From Candidatus Obscuribacterales bacterium (lineage in GTDB: Bacteria; Cyanobacteriota; Vampirovibrionia; Obscuribacterales; Obscuribacteraceae), in assembly GCA_021732025.1 (NCBI GenBank), contig JAKFVU010000082.1, positions 62,001-126,000 of the forward strand: DNA of 64,000 nucleotides. Direction: 5' to 3'. Shown here piece by piece: positions 32,866-42,199 of this stretch; the first letter of the stretch is position 1, and the number at the start of each line of letters is the position of its first letter. The position numbers were made by a program, and so were the translations under genes. The notes under the pieces are model-generated. The model was not told the DNA's origin, searched no databases, and saw only the letters and a program-made list of their open reading frames with translations.

Positions 32866-34214
32866 TGACTGACAAGACAAACACCATAGCAGCTATTACT
32901 GCTCTAACCTTTATCAGTATCCTTCCTGCCTATGCTGATGCAGATTATGATCGAAAGGTCCGGGCTAGCCAGCTTACCAATCAAGCCGTCAATCTAAAAG
33001 GCGCAGCCAATGCACAGAGAAGTGCTGAACTGCTCTGGCAAGCAGCAGCGTTAGATCCAAACGATGCAATTATTCAGTACGATCTAGGTTTGTCTTTCTC
33101 AGAACTGAAGCGCTATCAAGAAGCATGGAAATGCTTTCAGAAAGCCGTGGTGCTCGACCCATCTATGTCGGATGCTTGGATACAACTAAGCCAAGCCTAT
33201 GCCGACTGCGGCGATATGAAAAGAGCCATAGCCATGGTTGATGATATTAAGAAGCGGTTTGCTCGCGACGCAGCTGCTTTAGCCACCATTGAAGAATTGA
33301 GAAAGTCGCTGACTTTGAAAATGGCCAGTACTACTAAGTCAGGTGTTAACACACAGTCATTGGAGATCTATCGGACCGAGGCCATGGCAGCTCCAAATGA
33401 CAAAGAGAAGAGAGACTCGTACGCTTGGGCTCTAACCAAAGCGAAAGACTACAAGAACGGCCTCATCCAATACAAGTCGCTGGTTGCTGACGTTCCCGGA
33501 AATGCAGAATACCTCAAAAGCTTGATGTGGTGCCAGACTTTGGCAGGAGATCTTGAAGGTTTGCAGGCATCGCGACAAAAGTATGTTGAGCGTTTTCCCA
33601 AAGCCGCTGACGTGAACACAATTAAAGACGAAATCAAATACTATTCCACAGATTTTAAAAATATCAGAGCGCAGGAGGCTGGAAAAGCAAACGAGGGTGA
33701 ACGAGATTATCGGGCCTATACGCCAGAACGGATGCCAATTAAAGTGTGTGTTCCAGATATTTGGCGCAGTAAGATTGTCTGGACTGCTGGCGGAGCACGT
33801 CCAAAAGACGGCCCTGATTACGCTAAGCTCGTTGAGCAGGCTTTCAATTCTTGGGCAGATGCCAGTGGTGGTGCTCTTAAATTTAGATTTGTCTCCATAC
33901 CGACAGACAGCGACCTCTCTTGTGAATGGACCGACGACAGATCAAAATTAGTGCACAGCTTCGCCAGTGGTGTTACGGTCGGTGGCAGAAACAGTTCCGG
34001 AGAACGAACATCTAGAATATTTCTGCTCATCAAGCTTGGTGACAAATCATTCGACAAAGACGAGTTTTACACAACAGCACTGCACGAAATCGGTCACAGT
34101 CTTGGCCTTGGTCACAGTTCAAGTACAAATGATGTGATGTACTTTGCCTCGAGCAATGCCACCGACCTCAGTGCAAATGATCGCAATCGCATGCGCCAGC
34201 TCTACTGCCGTTAA
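32865..34214 (+). CDS. Exported TPR protein with matrixin-like zinc metalloprotease domain
   Basis: A 449-residue protein. Signal peptide: IAAITALTFISILPAYADA. TPR repeats cover about residues 30-250 (AIIQYDLGLSFSELKRYQEA; AWKCFQKAVVLDPSMSDAWI). The C-terminal domain has the metzincin motif HEIGHSLGLGH with H407, H411 and H417 as zinc ligands and E408 as the general base; NDVMYF supplies the Met-turn. This is the M10A/M12-type astacin-matrixin arrangement. An RVKxxP-like cysteine switch is not evident; TPRs might recruit substrates. Coupled to the 29-residue ORF. Confidence 0.88.
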   Translation: MTDKTNTIAAITALTFISILPAYADADYDRKVRASQLTNQAVNLKGAANAQRSAELLWQAAALDPNDAIIQYDLGLSFSELKRYQEAWKCFQKAVVLDPSMSDAWIQLSQAYADCGDMKRAIAMVDDIKKRFARDAAALATIEELRKSLTLKMASTTKSGVNTQSLEIYRTEAMAAPNDKEKRDSYAWALTKAKDYKNGLIQYKSLVADVPGNAEYLKSLMWCQTLAGDLEGLQASRQKYVERFPKAADVNTIKDEIKYYSTDFKNIRAQEAGKANEGERDYRAYTPERMPIKVCVPDIWRSKIVWTAGGARPKDGPDYAKLVEQAFNSWADASGGALKFRFVSIPTDSDLSCEWTDDRSKLVHSFASGVTVGGRNSSGERTSRIFLLIKLGDKSFDKDEFYTTALHEIGHSLGLGHSSSTNDVMYFASSNATDLSANDRNRMRQLYCR

Positions 34215-34281
34215 TCTACTAATTCTATAACTCAACCGTTTGTTATAATAGGCATCCACGAGAACTCTTAGGTGAACGGAC

Positions 34282-34869
34282 TTGCCCAAAATAGTTGATC
34301 ATGATGAGTATCGAAAGCAATTGGTAAAAGAAAGTTTTGAACTCATGGCAAAGAAGGGCTATGCCTCTCTAAGTATGCGCGATTTAGCTAGAGCTTTGAG
34401 AATTTCGCCAGGCACTCTATATCATTACTTTCCTAACAAGCTTGGTCTTTTTGAGGCAATCCTAAAGTACCACGCAGTGGGAGGAGGAAGCCCACAAGTC
34501 GCAACTGAACCACAATCAACTTCGTTTGAAGAAGGCTTAAACGAAATCATTGCTGGCTGCGAACAAAGTGAGGAGATGTGGGCAAAGATTCTCTTCATGC
34601 ATGTTGATGCTTATCGAGAAGCAGACGGCAAAATGTTATCAACATTCAATAGTATCTTTACTTCTACAGCAACTCGATCAAGACTGGCTAAGCAACTCAA
34701 AATTGAAGATCCTGAAATTATTGATCTCTTCAGAGTAATAATTTTAGGAACCATTATTCAAAGAGTTCTCTCCAAACGAAATCTCAAATGGTCAACGCAG
34801 AAGCGCTTGTTATTCGACATTTTCAGCAAGTACGCAGATAATCCGTCAGATACCGGCCAAGCGAAATAG
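34282..34869 (+). CDS. TetR/AcrR-family transcriptional regulator
   Basis: A 195-residue repressor-type protein. Residues about 8-55 form the TetR helix-turn-helix, ending in LARALRISPGTLYHYFPNKL GLFEAIL (spacing typical). The C-terminal ligand-binding domain is variable. TTG start, with AGGTGA six bases upstream. The FAD monooxygenase 350 bases downstream, whose promoter carries an inverted repeat, is a candidate target. The inducer is unknown. Confidence 0.92.
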   Translation: MPKIVDHDEYRKQLVKESFELMAKKGYASLSMRDLARALRISPGTLYHYFPNKLGLFEAILKYHAVGGGSPQVATEPQSTSFEEGLNEIIAGCEQSEEMWAKILFMHVDAYREADGKMLSTFNSIFTSTATRSRLAKQLKIEDPEIIDLFRVIILGTIIQRVLSKRNLKWSTQKRLLFDIFSKYADNPSDTGQAK

Positions 34870-34880
34870 TTGCGTTAGCC

Positions 34881-35090
34881 TCACATAGCGTAGAGCATTA
34901 GAATTTCGAAGATCGAAAATAGCCAGGCGAAAGGGACGGCCACGGTGAAGGCTGTGTCTAAGCCCCAGTTGATATCGTTTCCATCTTGCCAGTCGCAGTA
35001 CCAAGTGACAGCAGTTGTGAAAGGCACAATCGACCAGCCCATTAAGCCGGTCATCACGGTGATAAGTAAGACTGTTGCCCATAAATCCAT
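34881..35090 (-). CDS. Small two-span membrane protein
   Basis: A 69-residue protein with two hydrophobic segments (TVLLITVMTGLMGWSIVPF and FTVAVPFAWLFSIFEILML) separated by a polar loop containing WYCDWQDGNDINW. The ATG at 35090 was chosen because GAGG lies 10 bases upstream; a TTG nine bases earlier is too close to it. It lies between the TetR regulator and the monooxygenase on the opposite strand. Function unknown. Confidence 0.55.
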   Translation of the reverse strand: MDLWATVLLITVMTGLMGWSIVPFTTAVTWYCDWQDGNDINWGLDTAFTVAVPFAWLFSIFEILMLYAM

Positions 35091-35158
35091 TTTCGCCAAA
35101 CCTCAAACTTAATTCCAGCAAGGTGCGGCATGCTAGTGTTCAATAAAAAATCTGGCAA

Positions 35159-35172
35159 TGGGAAAATTCCCA
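35159..35172. promoter_or_regulatory. Inverted repeat upstream of the FAD monooxygenase gene
   Basis: TGGGAAAATTCCCA is a 14-base inverted repeat (TGGGAA, AA, TTCCCA) located 43 bases before the monooxygenase start. Its size and place suit an operator for a regulator such as the TetR protein encoded nearby. Binding is not shown. Confidence 0.4.
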
Positions 35173-35214
35173 ATCAAGACGATAAAATACTGTCTCCCGC
35201 CAGAGGTGTTTTTC

Positions 35215-36921
35215 ATGGGTCAGCACTCGCAAATTGCGCCTGTTCTTGTCGTGGGAGCTGGCCCGACGGGCCTGACGCTGGCATTAGAGCTTATACGACG
35301 CGGTATTTCGTGCCGAGTGATTGACAAGCTACCTGAACCTGGCGACAAATCGAAGGCACTTGCCATCCATGCCAGAAGCCTCGAAATGTTCGAAACTATG
35401 GGGCTTGCTGAAAAACTAATTGCTGAAGGCAATATTGTCGGCGGCTTTTCGATGCATACAGGAAAGACCAGACTGGCCAGAGTCAGCACTGCTGAAATCG
35501 ACTCACCCTATCCATTTATTCTTATGCTTCCTCAGTGTGACATTGAGCGTATTCTCACTGCTCAGTTTATCTCTATGGGTGGAATTATCGAACGCGGAGT
35601 TGAACTGGTCAATTTGAGCGAGCCGAGCAGTATCGTCACTGCCTCCTTAAGACATTTAGATGGAGAGACTGAAACTGATGAATTCCAATGGGTAGTAGGT
35701 TGTGATGGTGCACACAGTATCGTCAGGAAGTTACTCCAACTTCCTTTCGAAGGCAGCGAGTATGCTGAGCAGTTTGTCTTGGCCGACGTTGACATTCAAT
35801 CAGGAATTGCCGAGGACGAGGTGTCGACCTATTTCCACGAAGACGGCGCTTTGGTCTTCTTCCCCATGGGCAAGCATAGATTTCGTACAATGGCTAACGT
35901 GGCCGAGAGCACCGTCAGCGGTGATGCACCAACTCTGAGCTTTATGCAAGACCTTCTAGACAAGCGTGGTCCTGGCGATGTCAAAATACTCAAAACTCAT
36001 TGGCTGGCTTGGTTTAGAATTCATAGACGAAGCGTATCGACTTATCGAGTTGGGCACACTTTTGTGGCCGGTGATGCCGCTCACATTCACAGCCCGGTTG
36101 GCGGGCAGGGTATGAATACAGGCATGCAAGATGCCTATAATTTAGCCTGGAAATTGGCACTGGTTATTCAAGCAAATGCGCCAGACAATCTGTTGAACTC
36201 CTACCAAGAAGAACGTCACCCTGTAGGACAAGAGCTTATCAAAGGAACAGATATGGCGACGAAACTAGCCTTTCTGAGAAATCCTGTTGCTAAGCAAATT
36301 CGCAATCATATGATGAGTTTTCTCAGCCAGCAGGAAGTTTTTGTTCAAAGATTGCGTAAGGTTGGCACCATGCTTGCCGTCAACTATAGAAGTAGCCCAA
36401 TTGTTGGTGAATATCGTGATATGCACGACGTGCAGCTTACTCCGAGTGCGAGCAGTGAAAGGCCCTCATTGCCAAGCTGGATGGAGTTTGCTCGGGCTTC
36501 ATTGCCCGGCGACCACGCACCAGATGTAGTTTTAACAGATGAAGCAGGTGAACAGATTCGCTTGTACGAAGCTTTGCGAGGAACCAAGCACAGTTTGTTA
36601 TTGTTTGATGGCAAACCTACCGAGGAAGGTTATCGCAATGTCGAACAAATTGCCAAAATGGTGAAAGAACAATACGGTAGTTTGGTCAACGTCTATCTGA
36701 TAGTTGCAGATTCGAAGGTTCCCGCCTCACTCAACTTCGCTGGCACGGTCTATCTAGACCCAGAACTGACAGCGCATCAAGTTTATGGTGCAAGCTCAGA
36801 GTCGCTCTATCTTTTGAGACCCGATACCTATATCGGATTTCGCTCACAACCCGCGATGTATGAGCCGCTGCACAAGCATTTTACGAAAGTTTTCGGTGAA
36901 GCTGCTGCTGTAGCTCATTAG
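35215..36921 (+). CDS. FAD-dependent aromatic monooxygenase (PheA/TfdB family)
   Basis: A protein of about 568 residues; the ATG at 35215 has AGAGGTG 7-13 bases upstream, better than an ATG 57 bases earlier. Rossmann motif VLVVGAGPTGLTLALE (GxGxxG at residues 14-19), the NAD(P)H/FAD motif GCDGAHSIVRK and the second FAD motif GDAAHIHSPVGGQGMNTGMQ are all present. The C-terminal part has the thioredoxin-like fold of phenol hydroxylases. It would hydroxylate an aromatic or polyketide substrate. Substrate unknown; a TetR regulator lies upstream. Confidence 0.9.
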   Translation: MGQHSQIAPVLVVGAGPTGLTLALELIRRGISCRVIDKLPEPGDKSKALAIHARSLEMFETMGLAEKLIAEGNIVGGFSMHTGKTRLARVSTAEIDSPYPFILMLPQCDIERILTAQFISMGGIIERGVELVNLSEPSSIVTASLRHLDGETETDEFQWVVGCDGAHSIVRKLLQLPFEGSEYAEQFVLADVDIQSGIAEDEVSTYFHEDGALVFFPMGKHRFRTMANVAESTVSGDAPTLSFMQDLLDKRGPGDVKILKTHWLAWFRIHRRSVSTYRVGHTFVAGDAAHIHSPVGGQGMNTGMQDAYNLAWKLALVIQANAPDNLLNSYQEERHPVGQELIKGTDMATKLAFLRNPVAKQIRNHMMSFLSQQEVFVQRLRKVGTMLAVNYRSSPIVGEYRDMHDVQLTPSASSERPSLPSWMEFARASLPGDHAPDVVLTDEAGEQIRLYEALRGTKHSLLLFDGKPTEEGYRNVEQIAKMVKEQYGSLVNVYLIVADSKVPASLNFAGTVYLDPELTAHQVYGASSESLYLLRPDTYIGFRSQPAMYEPLHKHFTKVFGEAAAVAH

Positions 36922-36966
36922 CCATCGCGATATCTAGTTCTCGTTCTATCTATAGGTAAGCGTCAA

Positions 36967-39057
36967 ATGAAATCGGTCAGACATGTTGCTTTCACAAGCT
37001 TACTTTCACTAGCTGCAGTCTCTAGTATCACTACTGCTATTGCTGGCGACTTTCCCGGTACTGGCAGCAAAGAGGCCTGGCAACAGGCTTGCCAGTTGAG
37101 TACACAAGGCAATTCATTATTGCAGAGCGGCCAGCACAATCAAGGGTTCGAGCTTTTGCATAAAGCTATCGCAATTTACCCATACGATGCTGAACTTCTC
37201 TACAATCTTGGTGGCGCCCATCAAGCCTACTCACACATGACTAATTCAGAAGGAGCAAAGATTGCTGAATTAGAAAAAGCCGAAACATACTTAAAGCAGG
37301 CGGCGAGCATCAAACCATCACAGGCTGAAGTACTCATTCGCATGGCCAATGTGCAATCTGAACTAAACAAAGATTCCGAAAGTATTGCCAACCTAAAGAC
37401 TGTTTTGGATCTACAAACTCTTGATCCGGCAATGCGGCAAAGAACCATGCAAGCATTGCAGTATGTGCAATCTAAAGGTGGCACCGGGGCACCGCCGACA
37501 GTAACATCAGCAAGTAAACCCTCAGCCTCTGGCAGTAACGCTGGGCAGTGGCAAGCATATATAGCACCATCTTCACTTTTCAGTTTGCAGCACCCAGATG
37601 GCTGGACAGTATCAACAGATCCTAAAAACGGAAAAATCGAGGCGAAAAACTCTAGCGGCGCAAGCTTAGCAATATTGCCTTTCTATACTCCAGAAAAGTT
37701 AGATAGCTCTTCTGGCTTCTTTAGCTCGTTTCTCAGCAGTCTGGCCCCTCAAGAAAAGTGGTCCAAACCAGAAATTATGGGCACCGCTATGCGTTCTTCA
37801 TATGTCAGCAGCAGTGAAAAGGCTGTAGCGGCAATTGAGATTTATCCAATGGCAAATGGAACGGGCGGAAAAATCTGTGTTGCAAAGTCTCCGGTTGGCG
37901 CATCTGCTGTGTCGTCTGACATATTTGTCAAAATCATTAGTAGTCTTAAATTCGACACCAGTGCCATTGCCGCTGCAACTAAGAATAGCGCGGGCTCTGC
38001 CGCGACTCCAGCTGAAACTACAACCACCCAACCAAGCACTGCTGCGCCGGCTTCAGATTTAAGTGCTGTTACCTATAAAACCTTTGACGATCCAAATGAG
38101 AATGCTTTTTCAGTAGAAGTGCCCGCAGGTTGGGACATAAAAGGCGGACTTTTTAGAGCCGGACCTATTGATACTCGCCCCTGGGTAGTGGCAGTGGCTC
38201 CAGATAATTCCTGCCGGGCCTTTATCGGAGATGGTGAAATCTGCCCATACACTCTGCCTAGCTCTACTCTAAATTGGACAGGGTTCACGCCGGGTAAATC
38301 GTACAACGGCACACTAGTGCACGACTACATACCAGCGCGAAAGTTTGTAGAAAAGTACGCTCGCGAGAAGCTTAAAAAGGTTCTCACTGATATTCAAGTG
38401 GTGCAAGAACACGATCGTCCAGAAATTGCTAGCGCTTACAACACTGGTGCTTCAACCCGCAGTGAAGCACATTCGATGAAAATTTCTGGCATGTATGGCA
38501 GTATTCCAGCTGTTGGCTATTTCGTCGCCTCGACCAAAGCCAACGCTGCCAACGGTGGTGGTATGTGGTGGGTAACTTTGATTGCTGGTGAAATCAGTCC
38601 TGCAGCTTATGATCAGCAGGGCCTAGATGTAATTATGCATATGCTCAAATCATTTAAAATCAAGCCAGAGTGGCAGGCTAAATCCTTGGCTAACACAGCT
38701 GCAGTATCTCGCAATTATGCAGCTGCAGCCCGAGTAAGAGATCAGCAAATTCAAGCGAATTACGCCAATATACAAGCTGCTAATAACAGAATTACATCTG
38801 GCTACTGGGCCCAGCAAGCTGCTAATGACCGAATTTCTTCAGGGTATTGGAGTAGACAAGCCTCCCAAGATCACGCAGCAAATAATTTTTCAAATTACAT
38901 ACGCGGTCAAGAAACTGTTCGAGATACCAGTACTGGTACCAATTACCAAGTTGAATATGGTCCAAAGTATCACTGGATAGACGGTGGTGGCAATTATGCA
39001 GGCACTAACTACAGCTCACCTGGAGCCGGTTGGAGTCAGCTAATGTCGGTGCCTTAG
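36967..39057 (+). CDS. Large exported TPR protein
   Basis: A 696-residue protein with a signal peptide (VAFTSLLSLAAVSSITTAIA). TPR-like repeats lie at about residues 35-165 (LLHKAIAIYPYDAELLYNLG). Two related beta-domains follow, each opening with an F-S-L/V-x-x-P-x-G-W motif (SLFSLQHPDGWTVST near 200; AFSVEVPAGWDIKGG near 385), separated by a Thr/Ala linker. The C terminus has a repeated helix (ANNRITSGYWAQQAANDRIS SGYW-type) and a Gly/Asn/Tyr-rich end. Such F-S-V-P-x-G-W domains resemble PsbP/MOG1-like folds. Function unknown. Confidence 0.72.
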   Translation: MKSVRHVAFTSLLSLAAVSSITTAIAGDFPGTGSKEAWQQACQLSTQGNSLLQSGQHNQGFELLHKAIAIYPYDAELLYNLGGAHQAYSHMTNSEGAKIAELEKAETYLKQAASIKPSQAEVLIRMANVQSELNKDSESIANLKTVLDLQTLDPAMRQRTMQALQYVQSKGGTGAPPTVTSASKPSASGSNAGQWQAYIAPSSLFSLQHPDGWTVSTDPKNGKIEAKNSSGASLAILPFYTPEKLDSSSGFFSSFLSSLAPQEKWSKPEIMGTAMRSSYVSSSEKAVAAIEIYPMANGTGGKICVAKSPVGASAVSSDIFVKIISSLKFDTSAIAAATKNSAGSAATPAETTTTQPSTAAPASDLSAVTYKTFDDPNENAFSVEVPAGWDIKGGLFRAGPIDTRPWVVAVAPDNSCRAFIGDGEICPYTLPSSTLNWTGFTPGKSYNGTLVHDYIPARKFVEKYAREKLKKVLTDIQVVQEHDRPEIASAYNTGASTRSEAHSMKISGMYGSIPAVGYFVASTKANAANGGGMWWVTLIAGEISPAAYDQQGLDVIMHMLKSFKIKPEWQAKSLANTAAVSRNYAAAARVRDQQIQANYANIQAANNRITSGYWAQQAANDRISSGYWSRQASQDHAANNFSNYIRGQETVRDTSTGTNYQVEYGPKYHWIDGGGNYAGTNYSSPGAGWSQLMSVP

Positions 39058-39076
39058 GCACGTGAGATATTTGAGG

Positions 39077-39502
39077 TTACTCAGACTTTTTCTGCAACCA
39101 ATAACATAGTTTTGAGTGCAGTTCTTCAAGAGTAAATGGTTTGCATAGAAGGTCGTCCATGCCGGCTTCTAAACACTTGTCTATGCTGTCTGGTCTGATA
39201 TGCGCGCTTACTGCGATGATGGGAATATCGTGCTTCAATTCTTTCATTTGACGAATTCGTTGAACACATAAATAACCATCAACTTCGGGCATACGATAAT
39301 CTAAAAGAATTAGGTCAAAAGAGAACATGTGCAGGGCTTCAACAGCCTGAGCGCAAGAAGACGCCATATGCACGGTAATTTCAAGACGCTCAGCGAGTAA
39401 ATCTAAAAGCTTGTGATGAATAGCGTCATCATCCACAACCAAAACCAGCGGCTTACACTCTGCTTTACGTTCTGCTAAAGATATCGGTTGTTGTGTTCCC
39501 AT
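39077..39502 (-). CDS. Single-domain response regulator (CheY-like)
   Basis: A 141-residue stand-alone receiver. The acidic triad is at VVDDDA (D24-D26), the phosphoacceptor is D68 in LILLDYRMPEVDG, and the Lys is in LLCKPFT. No output domain is present, so it would act through protein contacts, like CheY or relay receivers. The gene is convergent with the TPR gene and lies downstream of a small helical-protein gene on the same strand. Confidence 0.9.
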   Translation of the reverse strand: MGTQQPISLAERKAECKPLVLVVDDDAIHHKLLDLLAERLEITVHMASSCAQAVEALHMFSFDLILLDYRMPEVDGYLCVQRIRQMKELKHDIPIIAVSAHIRPDSIDKCLEAGMDDLLCKPFTLEELHSKLCYWLQKKSE

Positions 39503-39542
39503 GAGTCAAGCAAGGCTACCAAAGCTACCAAGGCTGGTGCCG

Positions 39543-39755
39543 TTACTCAGCGCCCTCCGACTTCTTGTTTCTGAGCGTGTCTATATCGATGACTTCTGCT
39601 TGTTGCTTAAGTGAATCTTGGGCTAAATGTCTCAGGCCTTTAACTTGATCAAAAATGTCCTTGGCCAAGTCTTCACGGGCATGCTCTCTAAAATACTGAC
39701 TGAGCCATTCCAGCTCCCTCAGCGGCTGCGCATTATTGTGTTCATGTTCATTCAT
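39543..39755 (-). CDS. Small helical protein of unknown function
   Basis: A 70-residue, charged, mostly helical protein (ELEWLSQYFREHAREDLAKD). The ATG at 39755 was preferred to an upstream in-frame start because AAAGG lies at a usable distance from it. It precedes the CheY-like gene on the same strand by about 40 bases, so the two may be cotranscribed. No family recognised. Confidence 0.55.
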   Translation of the reverse strand: MNEHEHNNAQPLRELEWLSQYFREHAREDLAKDIFDQVKGLRHLAQDSLKQQAEVIDIDTLRNKKSEGAE

Positions 39756-40002
39756 TGATACCGCGCCTTTCTGTGACAGAATTACCGCCAAATTGGACAG
39801 CGCTTGCTTGCAATTGGTTCCCGATTAACAGAAATCATGGTGGAATTTAATAAAGTGTTTCCGAGATCCCTAAACCATATCAGCACGGCACTTTCAGGCC
39901 CTGTAAACTAAATGTTATTTGTGGCCTATTCGCCGCAATGGAACTCCGCGAGTCTTCGTCCGTCAGCCTGCCAGATTATCCCCACCGGTTAGAGAGCTTT
40001 AT

Positions 40003-40272
40003 ATGGAAAGAAAGAAACCAGTGCACAAAGTTTTGCAGGATTGCCTTGGGCAGATTATCTCCAGCCGTCGTAAGCGGTTAGGTATGTCCCAGGACGAGCT
40101 TGCCGATGAATCCGGCGTCGACCGAGCCTTTATAAGTAGCGTCGAACGTGGCCAACGCAACCCTAGTTTTAGAACAATCGCTAGTATTGCTCATGGCCTG
40201 CGCATGAAGTTTGCCAGGCTGGTTCACAACTGCGAGCAATGCAGTGACGACACTAGCAAGAAGGCATCATAA
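40003..40272 (+). CDS. XRE-family helix-turn-helix regulator
   Basis: An 89-residue protein consisting mainly of one lambda-repressor-like HTH (LGQIISSRRKRLGMSQDELA; DESGVDRAFISSVERGQRNP; SFRTIASIAHGL). The ATG at 40003 was chosen since the longer frame upstream has no HTH-related sequence; the site in front of it (AGAGAG) is weak. Small stand-alone XRE proteins often repress their own gene or a neighbour. It ends with CEQCSDD, which could bind metal but only two Cys are present. No antitoxin partner is adjacent. Confidence 0.85.
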   Translation: MERKKPVHKVLQDCLGQIISSRRKRLGMSQDELADESGVDRAFISSVERGQRNPSFRTIASIAHGLRMKFARLVHNCEQCSDDTSKKAS

Positions 40273-40346
40273 GTATTGACTCGTAAGTATTGATAGAACC
40301 CATTGTGAGATAATTCTTGCCCTCAAGAGTTTCACTGAGGGTCAAG

Positions 40347-42167
40347 ATGTTCAATAGCAGACGATTGCAGAGAGCAACAATGCTGGTTCTCGCACCATTA
40401 ATGCTGATGACTACATCTGCGCACGCTCAATCAAGCGCAGTGCCCGAGGAAGTGGTCAATCTCGATCTGTGCACCCTGGCTTATCAGCTATATCACCAGT
40501 CACTGTGCCTGCCTCTCGACCCTTGGTTCGACATTATGTCGCGCCTTGGCAGCGACCGAAGAACCAATATCTGCCGCTTTACCCACGAATACGCCAGTCA
40601 AATTGACAACACCACGGCCATTGACCAGTCAAGCGGCCGAGGCTTTTACAGTGGTCCTAATGCAGCGCGCCACTGGCAAGGCACTAATGCCAATCTTGAT
40701 CCGATTCTGACGAACTACAAGCGCATCGACGCCAAGCTTCCTACCTTCAATCGTGACGGCGAAAGGTTCTTGGCTGTGCAAGCGCCAAGCTATATCACTC
40801 AAAATATCAAGACTATTGAGGGTGTTCGATATAGAACAAAGCCAACCGGCTACCCCTATAGCGACATAGAGCGCTTTCAGATTCGTGAGTACCCCACTGG
40901 CGAAGATCATCTAATTGTTTTCGAAGGCGGCACCGGTATTGCCGGCTCAAATGAAGGCGCCTGGAGCCCCATGGGCTTTGTTCTGATGAAAAAGACCGCT
41001 ACTGGCTACGACGCTCACATTGTCTTTCGCGGCAGCCGCAGCGGCTCTGCCCTTAGTAAGACTGTATGGAAAGCGCAAGATATTATTGGCGATCCCAAAG
41101 GCAACCCAGACTGGATCACAGACTTACGTAGTGGAAAACAAATTGAACAACCCCTCATTAGTAAAGTTGGCAAGGTCACGCAAGGGTTTGCCGAAGCGCT
41201 ACCCACTATGCTTGGGCCAATTACAGCCTGTTGCAAATATCTAGAACAGAAATATCCTGCTCCTGATCACATTTTTGTAACTGGACACAGTCTCGGCGCT
41301 GGCCTCGGAAGTCAGTTTGTTAGTGCGGTGCTTCAAGGAAACTATGGTGATCAGCTAAGAACAGAAGTGAAGAATTGGCCTTGGGACAAGACAACACTGA
41401 TGGCTTATGCTCAGCCGATACCTGGTGATCCTACTTGGGCAGCAAGCTTTGATAAACTCACTCCAACCTCTGAACATTATTGGGTGGCCGGTGACTCAGT
41501 GGTAGAAGCGACTTCTGGTCGCATCGTTGGGCTCTTAATTGATAAGGGTGAACATGCTGGTATCCAAAAGAAGCTAAGCACAGTCGCAAATTGCAACGAC
41601 AATCCGCACGAAGTATTTGTTATTCGCGACGCCATGGTGCGTGATATGGCTTCATCCAATCCCACATTGGCGCAAAAGCTTGGTCAGGAAAATACCTGGG
41701 GCTACTATGAAAGTTTTTCGAAAATGCTTACTGGCCAGCCTATAAGCTTTGTCTATCCGGGTGCACCAGCCCCGACAATAGTGACCGAGGAGAATCTCCG
41801 GAAGATTCTGCAAACAGCTAATTTCAGCTCAGAATTCGAAAGATGGCTTGAGCAAGTCTACGCCAGAATGATTGCCGATAAAGACAGCTACATAGGTTTC
41901 AAGTTTCAAAGTACGCTTGATGAGCGCAAGAAACTAGTGCTCGATATCGTTGCTGAGATGAGAAAACCGGTTGCTGACAACGCCAAAGAGCTTGAAGGTC
42001 TAGAGACTGACTTTACCCTTATCAACGACAATCTTGGGTTAACAAATGAAGAGCAGTGGATCTACACAGGTATGATTCTCTCGAGAATACAAAAGGCACC
42101 ACTAACAGTGCGAGAGCTTTTATCTAAATCAGCAATTAAAACTTGTCTTGACGCTAAGGTTGAGTAA
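40347..42167 (+). CDS. Exported class 3 lipase-like protein
   Basis: A protein of about 606 residues; the ATG at 40347 has GAGGG in front and puts the signal peptide (ATMLVLAPLMLMTTSAHAQ) at the N terminus. The alpha/beta-hydrolase motif FVTGHSLGAGLGSQF places the nucleophile at Ser315. The region before it (DHLIVFEGGTGIAGS; HIVFRGSRSGSAL) matches the class 3 lipase pattern of an oxyanion strand followed by substrate-pocket residues. The C-terminal 150 residues are helical. It would hydrolyse ester bonds of lipids or other esters outside the cytoplasm. Single gene. Confidence 0.8.
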   Translation: MFNSRRLQRATMLVLAPLMLMTTSAHAQSSAVPEEVVNLDLCTLAYQLYHQSLCLPLDPWFDIMSRLGSDRRTNICRFTHEYASQIDNTTAIDQSSGRGFYSGPNAARHWQGTNANLDPILTNYKRIDAKLPTFNRDGERFLAVQAPSYITQNIKTIEGVRYRTKPTGYPYSDIERFQIREYPTGEDHLIVFEGGTGIAGSNEGAWSPMGFVLMKKTATGYDAHIVFRGSRSGSALSKTVWKAQDIIGDPKGNPDWITDLRSGKQIEQPLISKVGKVTQGFAEALPTMLGPITACCKYLEQKYPAPDHIFVTGHSLGAGLGSQFVSAVLQGNYGDQLRTEVKNWPWDKTTLMAYAQPIPGDPTWAASFDKLTPTSEHYWVAGDSVVEATSGRIVGLLIDKGEHAGIQKKLSTVANCNDNPHEVFVIRDAMVRDMASSNPTLAQKLGQENTWGYYESFSKMLTGQPISFVYPGAPAPTIVTEENLRKILQTANFSSEFERWLEQVYARMIADKDSYIGFKFQSTLDERKKLVLDIVAEMRKPVADNAKELEGLETDFTLINDNLGLTNEEQWIYTGMILSRIQKAPLTVRELLSKSAIKTCLDAKVE

Positions 42168-42199
42168 AGCATTGCTCGCACTTCCAGAATATCGGAATG

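Noticed and set aside
34846-35121. Longer frame overlapping the small two-span membrane protein
   Set aside because: It has no hydrophobic segments and a poor start; the two-span frame at 34881-35090 is better supported.
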